DNA of 64,000 nucleotides from an uncultured Ruminiclostridium sp. (GCA_947623915.1 CANQIB010000010.1:16350-80349), one strand, 5' to 3'; positions 27,383 through 36,059 are shown, numbered from the stretch's first letter. Numbers and translations: made by a program. The notes: generated by a model from the letters alone, not told the origin.

Positions 27383-27411
27383 ATTGTATCACAGTATGCA
27401 AAATAAATCAA
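27383..27411 (-). promoter_or_regulatory. sigma-A promoter of the cysteine-rich/PH/GtrA operon
   Basis: On the minus strand TTGATT (plus 27406-27411) and TACAAT (plus 27383-27388), 17-bp spacer. The leader holds a small hairpin, TGCGGC/GCCGCA, at plus 27338-27363. Confidence 0.7.
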
Positions 27412-27433
27412 GCTAAATTTTCGGGGACAAAAC

Positions 27434-27466
27434 GACCCTCCGACATTTCAAGAACATCGGAGGGTC
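27434..27466 (-). terminator. terminator of the first surface-protein paralog
   Basis: A perfect 10-bp stem (GACCCTCCGA with TCGGAGGGTC) followed by GTTTTGT on the minus strand. Confidence 0.8.
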
Positions 27467-27490
27467 AACTTGTTCAATTTACAGTCTTAC

Positions 27491-28294
27491 TTACTTTCTC
27501 TTCTTTGCAACTATTGCAGCGCCGGTAGCCAGAACTGCAACGCCTGCTGCGACTGCTATACCCTCAGCGCCGGTGTTTGTGCTGGGCTTGCCGCTGTTGT
27601 CGCCCTCGGTGGGCTCGGTAGCGTCGCCTTCATCGGCGGGAGTATCGGTAGCCGCGGTCATGCCGCTTACGGTGAAGTCAACGGTGATGTCGCCGTTAGG
27701 ATCTACCATAGTTGCGTCAACGAGGGACTCGCCATATGTGTTGATAAGGCTGAATACTATCGGGGAAGCGGGTGAATCTGCATCCTGATCAATAAACGCA
27801 TTATCAGCGGGGAACGGTTCAGTGGGGAAGTTATCAGCGGTAAACTCGGTGGTGGAGGGAGTAAGCTCCTGACCTCCGATGGTCACCTTATCAATGGTTA
27901 TTTTAAGGTCGGGATACTGAGCAGGGTCAATGTTGGTAGCCAGCTTGACCATGTTGTAAGCGCCAACCTTACCGCTCTTGCTTTCAAGAGCATGACCTTT
28001 TACGGAAACACTGTAAGAACCGTCGCCGGTAATTTCAACGTCTGTAGCAGTACCGTCTATTTTATAGTACGGAGTGCCGTCATCGCCTTCCAGGAAAGGC
28101 TCTTCGCCTGTTTCTTCAAAATAATCTGAATCACCGACAAGACAGTTGCTCTGGTATATTGTGTCGCGGAAATTCCAAGAATTATTCATCTGGAAAGTGA
28201 TGCCCGCTTTTTCTGCGCTTGCCGCAACAGCCATGGCAGCGGTGAGCGCGGAGGCTACAGCAATGGCGCTGATAGCCTTTGTGATCTTTCTCAT
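27491..28294 (-). CDS. secreted surface protein with NTG-type anchor signal, paralog A
   Basis: This 267-residue protein has a signal peptide (cleavage likely after AASAE), a mature beta-rich domain, a Thr/Asp/Glu-rich linker, and a C-terminal sorting-like signal: STNTGAEG, a hydrophobic helix and KKRK. It is therefore likely a cell-wall-attached product of a sortase that accepts NTG-type motifs; no sortase is in the window. It is closely related to the gene at 28546-29349: the signal peptide, the last 70 residues and the promoter are nearly the same, while the middle differs. RBS GGAGGT. Ligand or partner is unknown. Confidence 0.8.
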   Translation of the reverse strand: MRKITKAISAIAVASALTAAMAVAASAEKAGITFQMNNSWNFRDTIYQSNCLVGDSDYFEETGEEPFLEGDDGTPYYKIDGTATDVEITGDGSYSVSVKGHALESKSGKVGAYNMVKLATNIDPAQYPDLKITIDKVTIGGQELTPSTTEFTADNFPTEPFPADNAFIDQDADSPASPIVFSLINTYGESLVDATMVDPNGDITVDFTVSGMTAATDTPADEGDATEPTEGDNSGKPSTNTGAEGIAVAAGVAVLATGAAIVAKKRK

Positions 28295-28359
28295 TGAATT
28301 TTACCTCCAAATTCGTTCTTTAAATCTATAAAATCAAACGATTTTATAACTTTAAATCA

Positions 28360-28388
28360 AGTATACCCGAATTTAGGTTAAAAAGCAA
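28360..28388 (-). promoter_or_regulatory. sigma-A promoter of surface-protein paralog A
   Basis: On the minus strand TTGCTT (plus 28383-28388) and TATACT (plus 28360-28365), 17-bp spacer. The bases around the -35, reading AAGCAATATACAA on plus, recur at the paralog promoter. Confidence 0.75.
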
Positions 28389-28445
28389 TATACAAAATAC
28401 ACACAAATTAAGACATTTTTGTATACAAAGATAGTTAAAATTGCA

Positions 28446-28510
28446 CAAAAAAGACACACCAACTCCCCCGTTCTCAATTTCATTTTTTGAAAACAGGGAA
28501 ATCGGTGTGT
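28446..28510 (-). terminator. terminator of surface-protein paralog B
   Basis: Long stem closing with ACACACC (28454-28460) and GGTGTGT (28504-28510), with further imperfect pairing inside, followed by six T residues on the minus strand. Confidence 0.75.
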
Positions 28511-28545
28511 TATTTTACTTTATTTTTACAAAGAACTTTCAGAAA

Positions 28546-29349
28546 TTACTTTCTTTTCTTTGCAACTATTGCAGCACCGGTAGCCAGAACTGCAACGCCT
28601 GCTGCAACTGCTATACCCTCAGCGCCGGTGTTGGTGCTGGGCTTGCCGCTGTTGTCGCCCTCGGTGGGCTCGGTAGCGTCGCCCTCATCGGTGGGAGTAT
28701 CGGTAGCTGCGGTCATGCCGCTTACGGTGAAGTCAACGGTGAGGTCGCCGTTAGCGTCTACGAGAGATGCGTCTACGAGAGAATCGCCGTAGACGTTGAT
28801 AAGGCTGAATGTTACAGCGCCTGCCATAGGCTCTACATCCTGATCAACAAAGGAGTCAGCCTTGATCTCTTCGGTGGTGAGAGTTTCGCCGGTAAACTCG
28901 GTGGTGGTAGGAGTGAGCTCCTGACCTGCGATGGTAACCTTATCAATGGTTATCTTGAGGTCGGGGTACTGAGCAGGATCAATGGTGGTAGCCAGCTTGA
29001 ACATATTATATCCAACACTGGAATTACCGCTCTTGTTTGCAAGGCTGTGACCCTTTATAGAAACGCTGTAAGAGCCGTCACCGGTAATGTCAACGTCGGT
29101 AATGGTGCCGTCCATTTTGTAGTAAGGAGCGCCCGTATCATCTTCTACGAAAGGCTCTTCACCGGTTTCTCCGTAGTAATCTTGGTCACCGACCAGAATA
29201 TTGCTCTGGAACAAAGTGTTGCGGAACATATAGTTGCCGGACATCTGGAATGTGATGCCTGCTTTTTCTGCGCTTGCCGCAACAGCCATGGTAGCGGTGA
29301 GCGCGGAGGCTACAGCAATAGCGCTGATAGCCTTTGTAATCTTTCTCAT
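28546..29349 (-). CDS. secreted surface protein with NTG-type anchor signal, paralog B
   Basis: This 267-residue paralog of the downstream gene shares length, signal peptide and the TDEGDATEPTEGD linker plus NTGAEG anchor. The central domain (residues 35-190) is recognisably related but substituted throughout, for example YMFRNTLFQSN against WNFRDTIYQSN. The beta-rich mature domain is not a family I can name. The tandem copies each have their own promoter and terminator. Direct repeats of GTTACAC 11 bp apart lie about 105 bp upstream of its promoter. RBS GGAGGT. Confidence 0.8.
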   Translation of the reverse strand: MRKITKAISAIAVASALTATMAVAASAEKAGITFQMSGNYMFRNTLFQSNILVGDQDYYGETGEEPFVEDDTGAPYYKMDGTITDVDITGDGSYSVSIKGHSLANKSGNSSVGYNMFKLATTIDPAQYPDLKITIDKVTIAGQELTPTTTEFTGETLTTEEIKADSFVDQDVEPMAGAVTFSLINVYGDSLVDASLVDANGDLTVDFTVSGMTAATDTPTDEGDATEPTEGDNSGKPSTNTGAEGIAVAAGVAVLATGAAIVAKKRK

Positions 29350-29426
29350 TGAATTTTACCTCCATAATGTGTGTGTACGTTTTCTTAACTCCCCAAAATG
29401 TTGTGAGGACCTTAAACGTTATAATT

Positions 29427-29455
29427 AGTATAACTTAAATCTCCGAAAAAAGCAA
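29427..29455 (-). promoter_or_regulatory. sigma-A promoter of surface-protein paralog B
   Basis: On the minus strand TTGCTT (plus 29450-29455) and TATACT (plus 29427-29432), 17-bp spacer, the same elements as at paralog A. Confidence 0.75.
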
Positions 29456-29559
29456 TATACAATATGCACAATTTTCCCGCGATAGCGTTTGTGTATTTTT
29501 ACGAATTTTATTTTTTTCGATTTTGCCGATTTTCCTTATGATAATGCGCTTTCGCAGAA

Positions 29560-29577
29560 GTTACACAGTTGTTACAC
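29560..29577. promoter_or_regulatory. 11-bp-spaced GTTACAC direct repeat
   Basis: GTTACAC at 29560-29566 is repeated exactly at 29571-29577. On the minus strand this reads GTGTAAC twice, in the same direction as transcription of paralog B. The arrangement matches the repeats at 59521 and 61002. It may be a regulator binding site; distance to the promoter is large. Confidence 0.4.
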
Positions 29578-29679
29578 ATTCGCCGAAACTTTGTCGGCTT
29601 TTTGCCCATTTGTTAATATGCCACACCCTCCCTCCCCTCGCCGGAAAGGTACGAATATTTATGTGTTCATTGTAAGCTA

Positions 29680-29709
29680 AAAAAATCAGACAGCAAAAAT
29701 CTGTCTGAT
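29680..29709 (-). terminator. terminator of recD2
   Basis: ATCAGACAG (29685-29693) pairs with CTGTCTGAT (29701-29709), which overlaps the end of the recD2 stop codon; a run of T follows on the minus strand. Confidence 0.85.
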
Positions 29710-31961
29710 CATGTATCCTCTTTTTCCGCGTCCTCGCCTTTTCTCATCTCCAGCTCCAGCATAGGTCTGAGCAGCGAATATCTAAGCACCTTTTTGTCAT
29801 TGTCCACCATCTGCTTTATCAATTCCTGCGTACCTATTATTATAAGCAGCTTTTTCGCACGGGTAACTCCCGTATACAAAAGATTTCTGTAAAGCAAATT
29901 TTTGGTAAACCCCGTTATCGGCATTATCACCGCCTCGTACTCGCTGCCCTGACTTTTATGTATCGTGACCGCGTAGGCGTGCTCCAGCTTTCTCAGCATT
30001 TCCGTGGTGTATACCGCCACCCGTCCTTCAAAATCCACCGTGATATTCTGCGAAAACCTGTCCACCTCGCGGATTATCCCGATGTCGCCGTTGAATATCC
30101 CCGAACCTTTTTCCCCCGCGCGCGACCAGATAACGTCATAGTCGTTTTTTATCTGCATGACCTTATCCCCCACGCGGAACACTATATCGTATATTTTAAG
30201 CTCCGGCTTGCTCCTGCTCGGCGGGTTGAGCGCGGACTGCAAAAGTCTGTTCAGCTCTCTTGTCCCCGCCGCTCCCATTTTGGTGGGACAAAGCACCTGT
30301 ATATCGTCTATCGGGGAATATCCGTAGGTCTTTGGCAGTCTGTCTTTTGCAAGCTGCACCACAAGCTCGGATATTTTTTCCTCGTTCGCGTTGCTCATAA
30401 AGAAAAAATCGTTGTGTCGGTCGCTAAGGTTCGGATATTCGCCGTTTACTATCCTGTGCGCGTTGGTGACTATCAAACTGCTCGCCGCCTGGCGGAATAT
30501 CTCCGTAAGCTCGACGGTGGGTATCCTGTGGGAATTGATAAGGTCGCGCAGCACGTTCCCCGCTCCCACCGAGGGGAGCTGGTTGCCGTCCCCCACCATT
30601 ATAAACTTGGAGGTCGGCTTTATCGCCCGCATAAGGCTTTCCATCAGCAGCGTATCCACCATGGACATTTCGTCCGATATTATAACGTCGGCGGGCAGCG
30701 GATTGTTTTCGTTGCGCTTGAATTTAAGCTCCCCCGCCGCCGTGTAATCCACCTCAAGCAGACGATGTATCGTCTTTGCCGGCTCGCCCGTAAGGTCGGT
30801 CATGCGCTTTGCCGCCCTGCCGGTGGGAGCGCACAGCAGTATGCGCTTTTTCATGCCTTTAAGTATCCGTATAACGCCGTTCAGCGTGGTGGTCTTTCCC
30901 GTGCCGGGTCCTCCCGTCAGAATAAACACGCTGCCGGTAAGACAGCCGTTTATCGCCGCCCGCTGTAACGTTTCGTATTTTATGTTTTCGGAAAATTCCA
31001 CCCCCGCTATTTCGTTGGAATAATCCTTTTCGTAGCGCGCAGAGGTCTTTAACATGAACGCCAGCTTTTTTGCAATGTACTGCTCCGCCGAATAATATTC
31101 CGGCAGGTATATAAACTCTTTTCCCGCTATTTCGGCGGAAACCGCAGTCTCGTTTTCTATGCAGCCGCGCAGACAGGAATTAAACGCCCTGCGCTCTATA
31201 CCGAGGTTTTCGCACACCGCGCTTTGCAGCTTTTCCCTCGGCAGGCAGGTATGTCCCGCAAATGCGTTTTCTCTTAGCACATATACTATCCCCGCGCTGA
31301 CGCGAAAGGAATTTTCCGCGTCAAAACCGAGGTCGGCGGCTATCCTGTCCACCTGAACGAAATCTATCCCTATCCCGTCCTCGCAGAGTATGTAGGGATT
31401 TTTCTTTATCTGCGCCACGCTCTCATGCTCGTACAGCGCCCACACACTTACCGCGTGGGCGGGTCCGAGGTCGTACCCGCCGAGGAATTTTATCACCTCG
31501 TTTACGCCGGTTATCTTGCGGTATTCGTTGCCGATATACAGTGCCTTATCCGCGCTTATCCCCTTTACGTCGGTAAGGCGCATACAGTCGTTGTCAAGTA
31601 TATCCAACGTTTCCGTCCCGAATTCCTTTACTATCCGCTTTGCCATTGCGGGGCCGAGCCCTTTTATAACGCCCGAACTCAGGTACGCGGTAATCTCCTC
31701 CGGCGTGGAGGGCATGGATCTTTCGCATATCACCGCCTTGAACTGTCTGCCGTACTTCGTGCTGGTTATCCAGCCCCCGCGCAGCTCCAAGCGTTCTCCC
31801 TCGTTTATGTCGCCGAGTACGCCGACGACCGTCACCAGTCCCTCGTCGCACCCCAGGTCAAGCACGATATAGCCGTTTTCGGGATTTTTATATATAACGC
31901 TTTCCACCGAGCCGGACAGCTCGACGGAAATATCCTGCCTTTCAAATTCCTTCAATGCCAT
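29709..31961 (-). CDS. recD2: RecD2-type superfamily 1B DNA helicase
   Basis: This 750-residue 5'-3' helicase is of the RecBC-independent type found in Firmicutes and Deinococcus, linked to mismatch and oxidative damage repair. It has an N-terminal OB-like domain (1-90), a helix-hairpin-helix region (about 90-190, GLGPAMAKRIVKEFG), and helicase domains with Walker A GGPGTGKTTTLN, IADEM-type motif II (ISDEMSMVD), GDGNQLPSVGAG, an SH3-like insertion and the C-terminal HKSQGSEY and YTGVTRAKKLL. It follows a small membrane-protein gene by 21 bp, downstream of prmA. Confidence 0.95.
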   Translation of the reverse strand: MALKEFERQDISVELSGSVESVIYKNPENGYIVLDLGCDEGLVTVVGVLGDINEGERLELRGGWITSTKYGRQFKAVICERSMPSTPEEITAYLSSGVIKGLGPAMAKRIVKEFGTETLDILDNDCMRLTDVKGISADKALYIGNEYRKITGVNEVIKFLGGYDLGPAHAVSVWALYEHESVAQIKKNPYILCEDGIGIDFVQVDRIAADLGFDAENSFRVSAGIVYVLRENAFAGHTCLPREKLQSAVCENLGIERRAFNSCLRGCIENETAVSAEIAGKEFIYLPEYYSAEQYIAKKLAFMLKTSARYEKDYSNEIAGVEFSENIKYETLQRAAINGCLTGSVFILTGGPGTGKTTTLNGVIRILKGMKKRILLCAPTGRAAKRMTDLTGEPAKTIHRLLEVDYTAAGELKFKRNENNPLPADVIISDEMSMVDTLLMESLMRAIKPTSKFIMVGDGNQLPSVGAGNVLRDLINSHRIPTVELTEIFRQAASSLIVTNAHRIVNGEYPNLSDRHNDFFFMSNANEEKISELVVQLAKDRLPKTYGYSPIDDIQVLCPTKMGAAGTRELNRLLQSALNPPSRSKPELKIYDIVFRVGDKVMQIKNDYDVIWSRAGEKGSGIFNGDIGIIREVDRFSQNITVDFEGRVAVYTTEMLRKLEHAYAVTIHKSQGSEYEAVIMPITGFTKNLLYRNLLYTGVTRAKKLLIIIGTQELIKQMVDNDKKVLRYSLLRPMLELEMRKGEDAEKEDT

Positions 31962-31982
31962 TGTCCTTTCCGAAAACGCGGG

Positions 31983-32279
31983 CTACTCCGCGTCCTTTTC
32001 GCCGCCGTACAGCCGCAATCTCGGCTCGTCGCGCAGCAATCCCCTGCATATCATCAACAGCTCGCGGTCTTTTTTCGCGCCCTCCGGCAAAACTACAACT
32101 ACTTCGCCTCTGGACTCGGCAAGAGCGCAGCGCACCCTATATTCCGCGTCCTCGCAGTCAAAAACGCTTACATACTCGGTTCGGGCGGTCGGCAGCAAAA
32201 GCGTTTTTGCCGCAGCCAGTAAGCTGACCGAGCCTATAAGTCCGAGAAAAACGAACACGAAAAATCCCATACCGCTCAT
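31983..32279 (-). CDS. small membrane protein of unknown function
   Basis: This 98-residue protein has one N-terminal membrane helix (FFVFVFLGLIGSVSLLAAA) and a soluble tail with a possible alpha/beta fold (EYVSVFDCEDAEYRVRCAL, VVVVLPEGAKKDRELL). It is not a family I recognise. The start codon follows AAAGGGG, which itself lies in the 3' arm of a hairpin (32287-32340), so translation may be modulated. It sits between prmA and recD2 with short gaps. Confidence 0.6.
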   Translation of the reverse strand: MSGMGFFVFVFLGLIGSVSLLAAAKTLLLPTARTEYVSVFDCEDAEYRVRCALAESRGEVVVVLPEGAKKDRELLMICRGLLRDEPRLRLYGGEKDAE

Positions 32280-32286
32280 TTAAAAC

Positions 32287-32340
32287 GCCCCTTTCGTCCT
32301 GATACGGACCGTGTTACCGTCAATATATGACGAAAAGGGC
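32287..32340 (-). promoter_or_regulatory. hairpin covering the ribosome site between prmA and the small membrane gene
   Basis: On the minus strand GCCCTTTTCGTC pairs with GACGAAAGGGGC (one wobble). The second arm contains the GAAAGGGG ribosome site of the downstream gene. It could act as a partial terminator for prmA or mask the site. Confidence 0.5.
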
Positions 32341-32347
32341 AAAAGCG

Positions 32348-33316
32348 TTACGCTTTGCGCAGTACCAAGGCGTTCCAGCCCTCTCTCTCGTTCACCGTTA
32401 CGACCTTAAAGCCCTGCGAAACCAGCGCGGCGGTCACTTCCTCCAAGCGTTCGGTTATTATGCCCGAAGTCAAAAGCAGTCCCTCCGGCTTTAAAAAGTC
32501 CGAGAAAAACGGCGACATACTTATTATCACGTCCGCTACTATGTTCGCGGTTATTATATCGAATCCGCCGCCTATCTTCTCCCGCAGCGCCGCGTCGTCG
32601 GCTATGTTTCCGCAGTACGCTCTGACCGTTTCCCCGCCAAAGCCGTTTTTTGCGGCGTTTTCCACAGCCGTATTCACCGAATTTAAAAAAATATCGGTCA
32701 TGGTAACGCTTTGCGCGCCCAACAGCAGCGCCGCCGCGGAAAGTATGCCGCTGCCCGTGCCGAGGTCGAGCATTCTTTCTCCGCCGTGTATCAGGCTGTC
32801 CAGCAGCTCCAGCATCATCGCGGTGGTATAGTGCTGTCCCGTGCCGAACGACGACGCGGGGTCTATCTCCAGCACCCTGCGCCCGTCGGGATTATCCGCC
32901 GTTTCCCAGCTCGGCTTTATAAGCAGCCGTCTGCCGACGGTAAAGGGCTTGTAATACTGCTTCCAGTTTTCCGCCCAGTCCTCCTCCTTTACCTCGTCGA
33001 CCGCTACCTCAAGACTTCCGAAAAAGCCCTCGCCGTCCTTGCCTTTCAGCTCGGCGAGCGCGCCGGATATTGCCGACAGCAGCTCCTCGCCCTGCTCGTT
33101 GTCCTGCACATAGCAGGTTATATGCGTGTCGGTCTCGGACAGCTTCATAAGACTGTCGTCAACGTAATCCCAGTTATGCTCCTTGTTTTCCAAAAACTCG
33201 GCAAAATCCGCCTTGTCGTGTATCTCAAAGCCGTTTATCCCCAACTCGGACAGCCGCATTATAAGCACCTGTACCGCGTCGCTCTCGGTATATATGTCCA
33301 GTTTTTTAAAGTTCAT
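32348..33316 (-). CDS. prmA: ribosomal protein L11 methyltransferase
   Basis: This 322-residue SAM-dependent enzyme trimethylates ribosomal protein L11. The N-terminal substrate-recognition domain (about 1-120, including WAENWKQYYKPF) precedes a Rossmann methyltransferase with PASSFGTGQHYTT, motif I LDLGTGSGILS, and the PrmA hallmark ANIVADVI near residue 240. Length and domain order are standard. The start follows GGAGGAAAC. Its promoter lies inside the terminator hairpin of the upstream chemoreceptor gene. Confidence 0.93.
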   Translation of the reverse strand: MNFKKLDIYTESDAVQVLIMRLSELGINGFEIHDKADFAEFLENKEHNWDYVDDSLMKLSETDTHITCYVQDNEQGEELLSAISGALAELKGKDGEGFFGSLEVAVDEVKEEDWAENWKQYYKPFTVGRRLLIKPSWETADNPDGRRVLEIDPASSFGTGQHYTTAMMLELLDSLIHGGERMLDLGTGSGILSAAALLLGAQSVTMTDIFLNSVNTAVENAAKNGFGGETVRAYCGNIADDAALREKIGGGFDIITANIVADVIISMSPFFSDFLKPEGLLLTSGIITERLEEVTAALVSQGFKVVTVNEREGWNALVLRKA

Positions 33317-33359
33317 GTTTCCTCCGGTGTGTGAATGTTTCCCTTTTTCGGGCGGAAAT

Positions 33360-33400
33360 TTTGCCCGATTATTATACTTTTAGTAGAAAAATCGGGCAAA
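33360..33400 (-). terminator. terminator hairpin after the chemoreceptor gene
   Basis: TTTGCCCGATT (33360-33370) pairs perfectly with AATCGGGCAAA (33390-33400), 11 bp with a 19-base loop. The tail is AAATTT rather than a U-run, so efficiency is uncertain. Confidence 0.55.
33371..33399 (-). promoter_or_regulatory. promoter of prmA embedded in a hairpin
   Basis: On the minus strand TTGCCC (plus 33394-33399) and TATAAT (plus 33371-33376), 17-bp spacer. The -35 is in one arm and the -10 in the loop of the hairpin at 33360-33400. Confidence 0.65.
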
Positions 33401-33424
33401 TTGTCGTATGGTTAATTCATCTTA

Positions 33425-36019
33425 TCAATATTTATTATCGTGATCCTCGGAAAAATCGCTGAAATCGTCGGCTCCGCCGATGTACATGCTTTCCCAGCCG
33501 AAATCCTCCGTAAAAGGATTTTGCTGCGGCGCGACTGCCTGCGGCTCTGCCTGTGCGGGCGCGACTGCCTGCGGCTCAACCTGTGCGGGAGCGGCAGGCT
33601 GCGGCTCTGCCTGTGCGGGAGCGGCAGGCTGCGGCTCTGCCTGTGCGGGCGCGGCCGCCTGCGGTTCTGCCTGTTCGGGAGTGGCTGACTGCGGCTCGAC
33701 CTGTTCGGGAGCGGCTTGCTGCGGCTCGACCTGTGCGGGAGCGGCTTGCAGCGGCTCGACCTGTTCGGGTGCAGCCTGCAGCTCTGCCTGTTCGGGAGCG
33801 GCTACCTGCGGCTCTGCCTGTACGGGTGCAACTGCCTGCGGCTCTGCCTGTTCGGGAGCGGCTTGCTGCGGCTCTGCCTGTTCCGGTTCTGCCTCAACTT
33901 CCGTATTTGCCGAGCCTGTCTCATCGACAGCGCTTTCCTCTTCGGGAATATTATATTCTTCGTAAACGTCCGAGCCGTTTATTTCCCGACTGCCGTCAAG
34001 CAGCTCGCGATCCAGCTTGAACATACCCACCATCTTTTCCAGTATGACCGCCTGCGACGAGAGCTGCTGAGCGGAAGCCGCGCACTCCTCGCCGGTAGCG
34101 GAGTTGGTCTGTACGACGGAGGATATCTGATCCACTTCCGCCGTGACCAAACGCAAAGACTGCGCCTGCTGGTTGGAAGACGCGGAAATATCGTTCACCA
34201 ATTCGGTTATTTTCTCGGTAGCCTTTACTATCGCCTCAAGAGTACGCGAGGTCTTTCCCGCAAGCTCCGTACCTCTGCCTACCGCTTTCATCGAATTTCC
34301 TATAAGCTCGGAGGTATCGTTTGCCGCTCCCGCTACCTTGCCCGCGAGCAAGCGCACCTCGTCGGCTACCACCGCAAAGCCCTTTCCGGCTTCGCCCGCT
34401 CTTGCCGCCTCGACTGCGGCGTTGAGCGCGAGTATATTCGTCTGGAAGGAAATGTCCTCTATCGTCCTTATGATGCTTGCTATCTGCGACGACGTTTCGT
34501 TTATCTGGTTCATCGCCTCAAGCAGCAGGTGCATCTGCTCGTTGCCGGAAGTGACTAACATTTTCGCTCTGCCGGAGCTGTCCGCCGCGTTGTTTGCACG
34601 CTCTGCGTTCCGATTTACCTTGTCGGATATCTCCGTTATGGAGGCGGAAAGCTGCTGTACCGACGCCGCCTGCTTTGCCGCGCCGTAGGACAGATTGCCC
34701 GCGGCGGAGGATACCTGACCCGAACCCGCCGAAACCTCGCTGCCCGCTTTCTTTATGTTGTCCATTGCGGTATTGAGCGAAAGCTGTATGCGGGAATAGG
34801 ATTCCCTCAGCGGCGCAAAGTCGCCCAGATAAACGTCCGCCGGCTTGTAGGTAAGGTCGCCCTCGCCGAATGCCGCAAGCAGCTTATCTATATCGCCTAT
34901 GATGGCGTTAAGTCTTTCGGAGATAAGGTTGGTGCTTTCGCCTAGCTCTCCTATCTCGTTGTCCATTCCGGCAACGTCAAACGGCTCCTGATGCAGATTG
35001 CCCTCCGACAGCTGCACCAGCCGCTCGGAGCATTTCGTAACAGGCACTATCATGCGTCGGATTATGCCGAGGATTATTATTATGGATATTATAAAGCATA
35101 TCACGGTAGCTATAACGCTTATGGCGATAGACATATATATCCCGCCGATATGCTCCGACGGAGTAGCCACCAGTATGCAGGACCAGTCGGTGTTTTCCAC
35201 GGGTATATAATACAGGAATTTATTTATCCCGTCGATAGTCGATTCGTCAAAGCCGGAATTGCCGCCTGTGCTGCCGTCCTCATTCACGGTGCCGAGTCCC
35301 TCTATCGCTTTTTTGAGCACTCCCGCCGTGCTGATATAGCGGTCGTCCGTTTCGGAAAGCGTGATGTAATTTATCCGCTGATTTATAACGTCCGCGTTGG
35401 GGTGACCTATTATGGTACCCTCTCTGTCGATAACGAACGCGTAGCCGGTATCGCCTATGCTTATCTGCCCTATGACCGTTGAAAACAGCGTAACGTCCAC
35501 CACGGCGCACAGCGCGCCGACGACTATCTTGTTCATGTCGTTGGTGATTATCGGGGCGTATATCTCTATGACCGTCATTCCGTATTCATCGGAATAGTAT
35601 ACGGGACTGAGCTGCATCTCGTTGTTTTTTATGGCGTCGATAAAATACTGATTTTGAGTAAAATCCTTCTCCGGCTCGTTTATACATTCAAGATCCATGT
35701 TGACGACATACAGCGCCGGATATATGTCATAGTTTCTCTTTACGTCGATTATCTTCGACCTCACGGCGGAGGAATCCCTTGGATCTCTTATATCCGAGTC
35801 CATCGAAAGCTGCTTTACCAGATCCGTAACGGTATCCAACTGATTCGATATGGTGTCCGATGCGGTGGAGGCTACCTCCGAAAGCTCATTTACCAGCGCG
35901 TCGTTTAAAAAGGTATAGGTGATAAATATGTTCAGCCCACTGACCAACAGCAAAGAACCTCCCACAGCGACGCACATCCAACGGAATATTTTTCCCGACA
36001 GCTTATGCTTTTTCTTCAT
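33425..36019 (-). CDS. methyl-accepting chemotaxis protein with long Pro/Gln/Glu repeat tail
   Basis: This 864-residue receptor has an N-terminal membrane helix (about residues 15-40), an extracellular dCache-type sensor (about 45-290; IGDTGYAFVIDREGTIIGHP is typical), a second helix (about 300-325), HAMP and a cytoplasmic signalling domain with the hairpin tip ILALNAAVEAARAGEAGKGFAVVADEVR. Beyond it is a tail of about 130 residues made of thirteen or so decapeptides close to AAPAQAEPQP, ending in an acidic aromatic peptide. A tail of this kind is unusual for a chemoreceptor. Start at 36019 (ATG) is uncertain: AAAGGAG is 14 bases upstream, and an in-frame GTG lies at 36043. It follows ahcY by 40 bp. 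No che or flagellar genes are nearby. Confidence 0.88.
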   Translation of the reverse strand: MKKKHKLSGKIFRWMCVAVGGSLLLVSGLNIFITYTFLNDALVNELSEVASTASDTISNQLDTVTDLVKQLSMDSDIRDPRDSSAVRSKIIDVKRNYDIYPALYVVNMDLECINEPEKDFTQNQYFIDAIKNNEMQLSPVYYSDEYGMTVIEIYAPIITNDMNKIVVGALCAVVDVTLFSTVIGQISIGDTGYAFVIDREGTIIGHPNADVINQRINYITLSETDDRYISTAGVLKKAIEGLGTVNEDGSTGGNSGFDESTIDGINKFLYYIPVENTDWSCILVATPSEHIGGIYMSIAISVIATVICFIISIIIILGIIRRMIVPVTKCSERLVQLSEGNLHQEPFDVAGMDNEIGELGESTNLISERLNAIIGDIDKLLAAFGEGDLTYKPADVYLGDFAPLRESYSRIQLSLNTAMDNIKKAGSEVSAGSGQVSSAAGNLSYGAAKQAASVQQLSASITEISDKVNRNAERANNAADSSGRAKMLVTSGNEQMHLLLEAMNQINETSSQIASIIRTIEDISFQTNILALNAAVEAARAGEAGKGFAVVADEVRLLAGKVAGAANDTSELIGNSMKAVGRGTELAGKTSRTLEAIVKATEKITELVNDISASSNQQAQSLRLVTAEVDQISSVVQTNSATGEECAASAQQLSSQAVILEKMVGMFKLDRELLDGSREINGSDVYEEYNIPEEESAVDETGSANTEVEAEPEQAEPQQAAPEQAEPQAVAPVQAEPQVAAPEQAELQAAPEQVEPLQAAPAQVEPQQAAPEQVEPQSATPEQAEPQAAAPAQAEPQPAAPAQAEPQPAAPAQVEPQAVAPAQAEPQAVAPQQNPFTEDFGWESMYIGGADDFSDFSEDHDNKY
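33520..33890. repeat. 30-bp tandem repeats encoding decapeptides in the chemoreceptor tail
   Basis: About thirteen imperfect 30-bp units; on the plus strand they read CTGTTCGGGAGCGG or CTGTGCGGGAGCGG with variants. They are in frame within the chemoreceptor gene and likely prone to copy-number change by slippage or recombination. Confidence 0.85.
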
Positions 36020-36059
36020 ATCCCGTGACTTAACTCCTTTCACAGTTTTGACGTATTAT

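Noticed and set aside
28546..29349. Assembly duplication of the surface-protein gene
   Set aside because: The two copies differ throughout the central domain and in spacer DNA, so they are real paralogs.
33520..33890. Possible CRISPR array
   Set aside because: The 30-bp repeats are contiguous, in frame and encode the chemoreceptor tail; there are no spacers.
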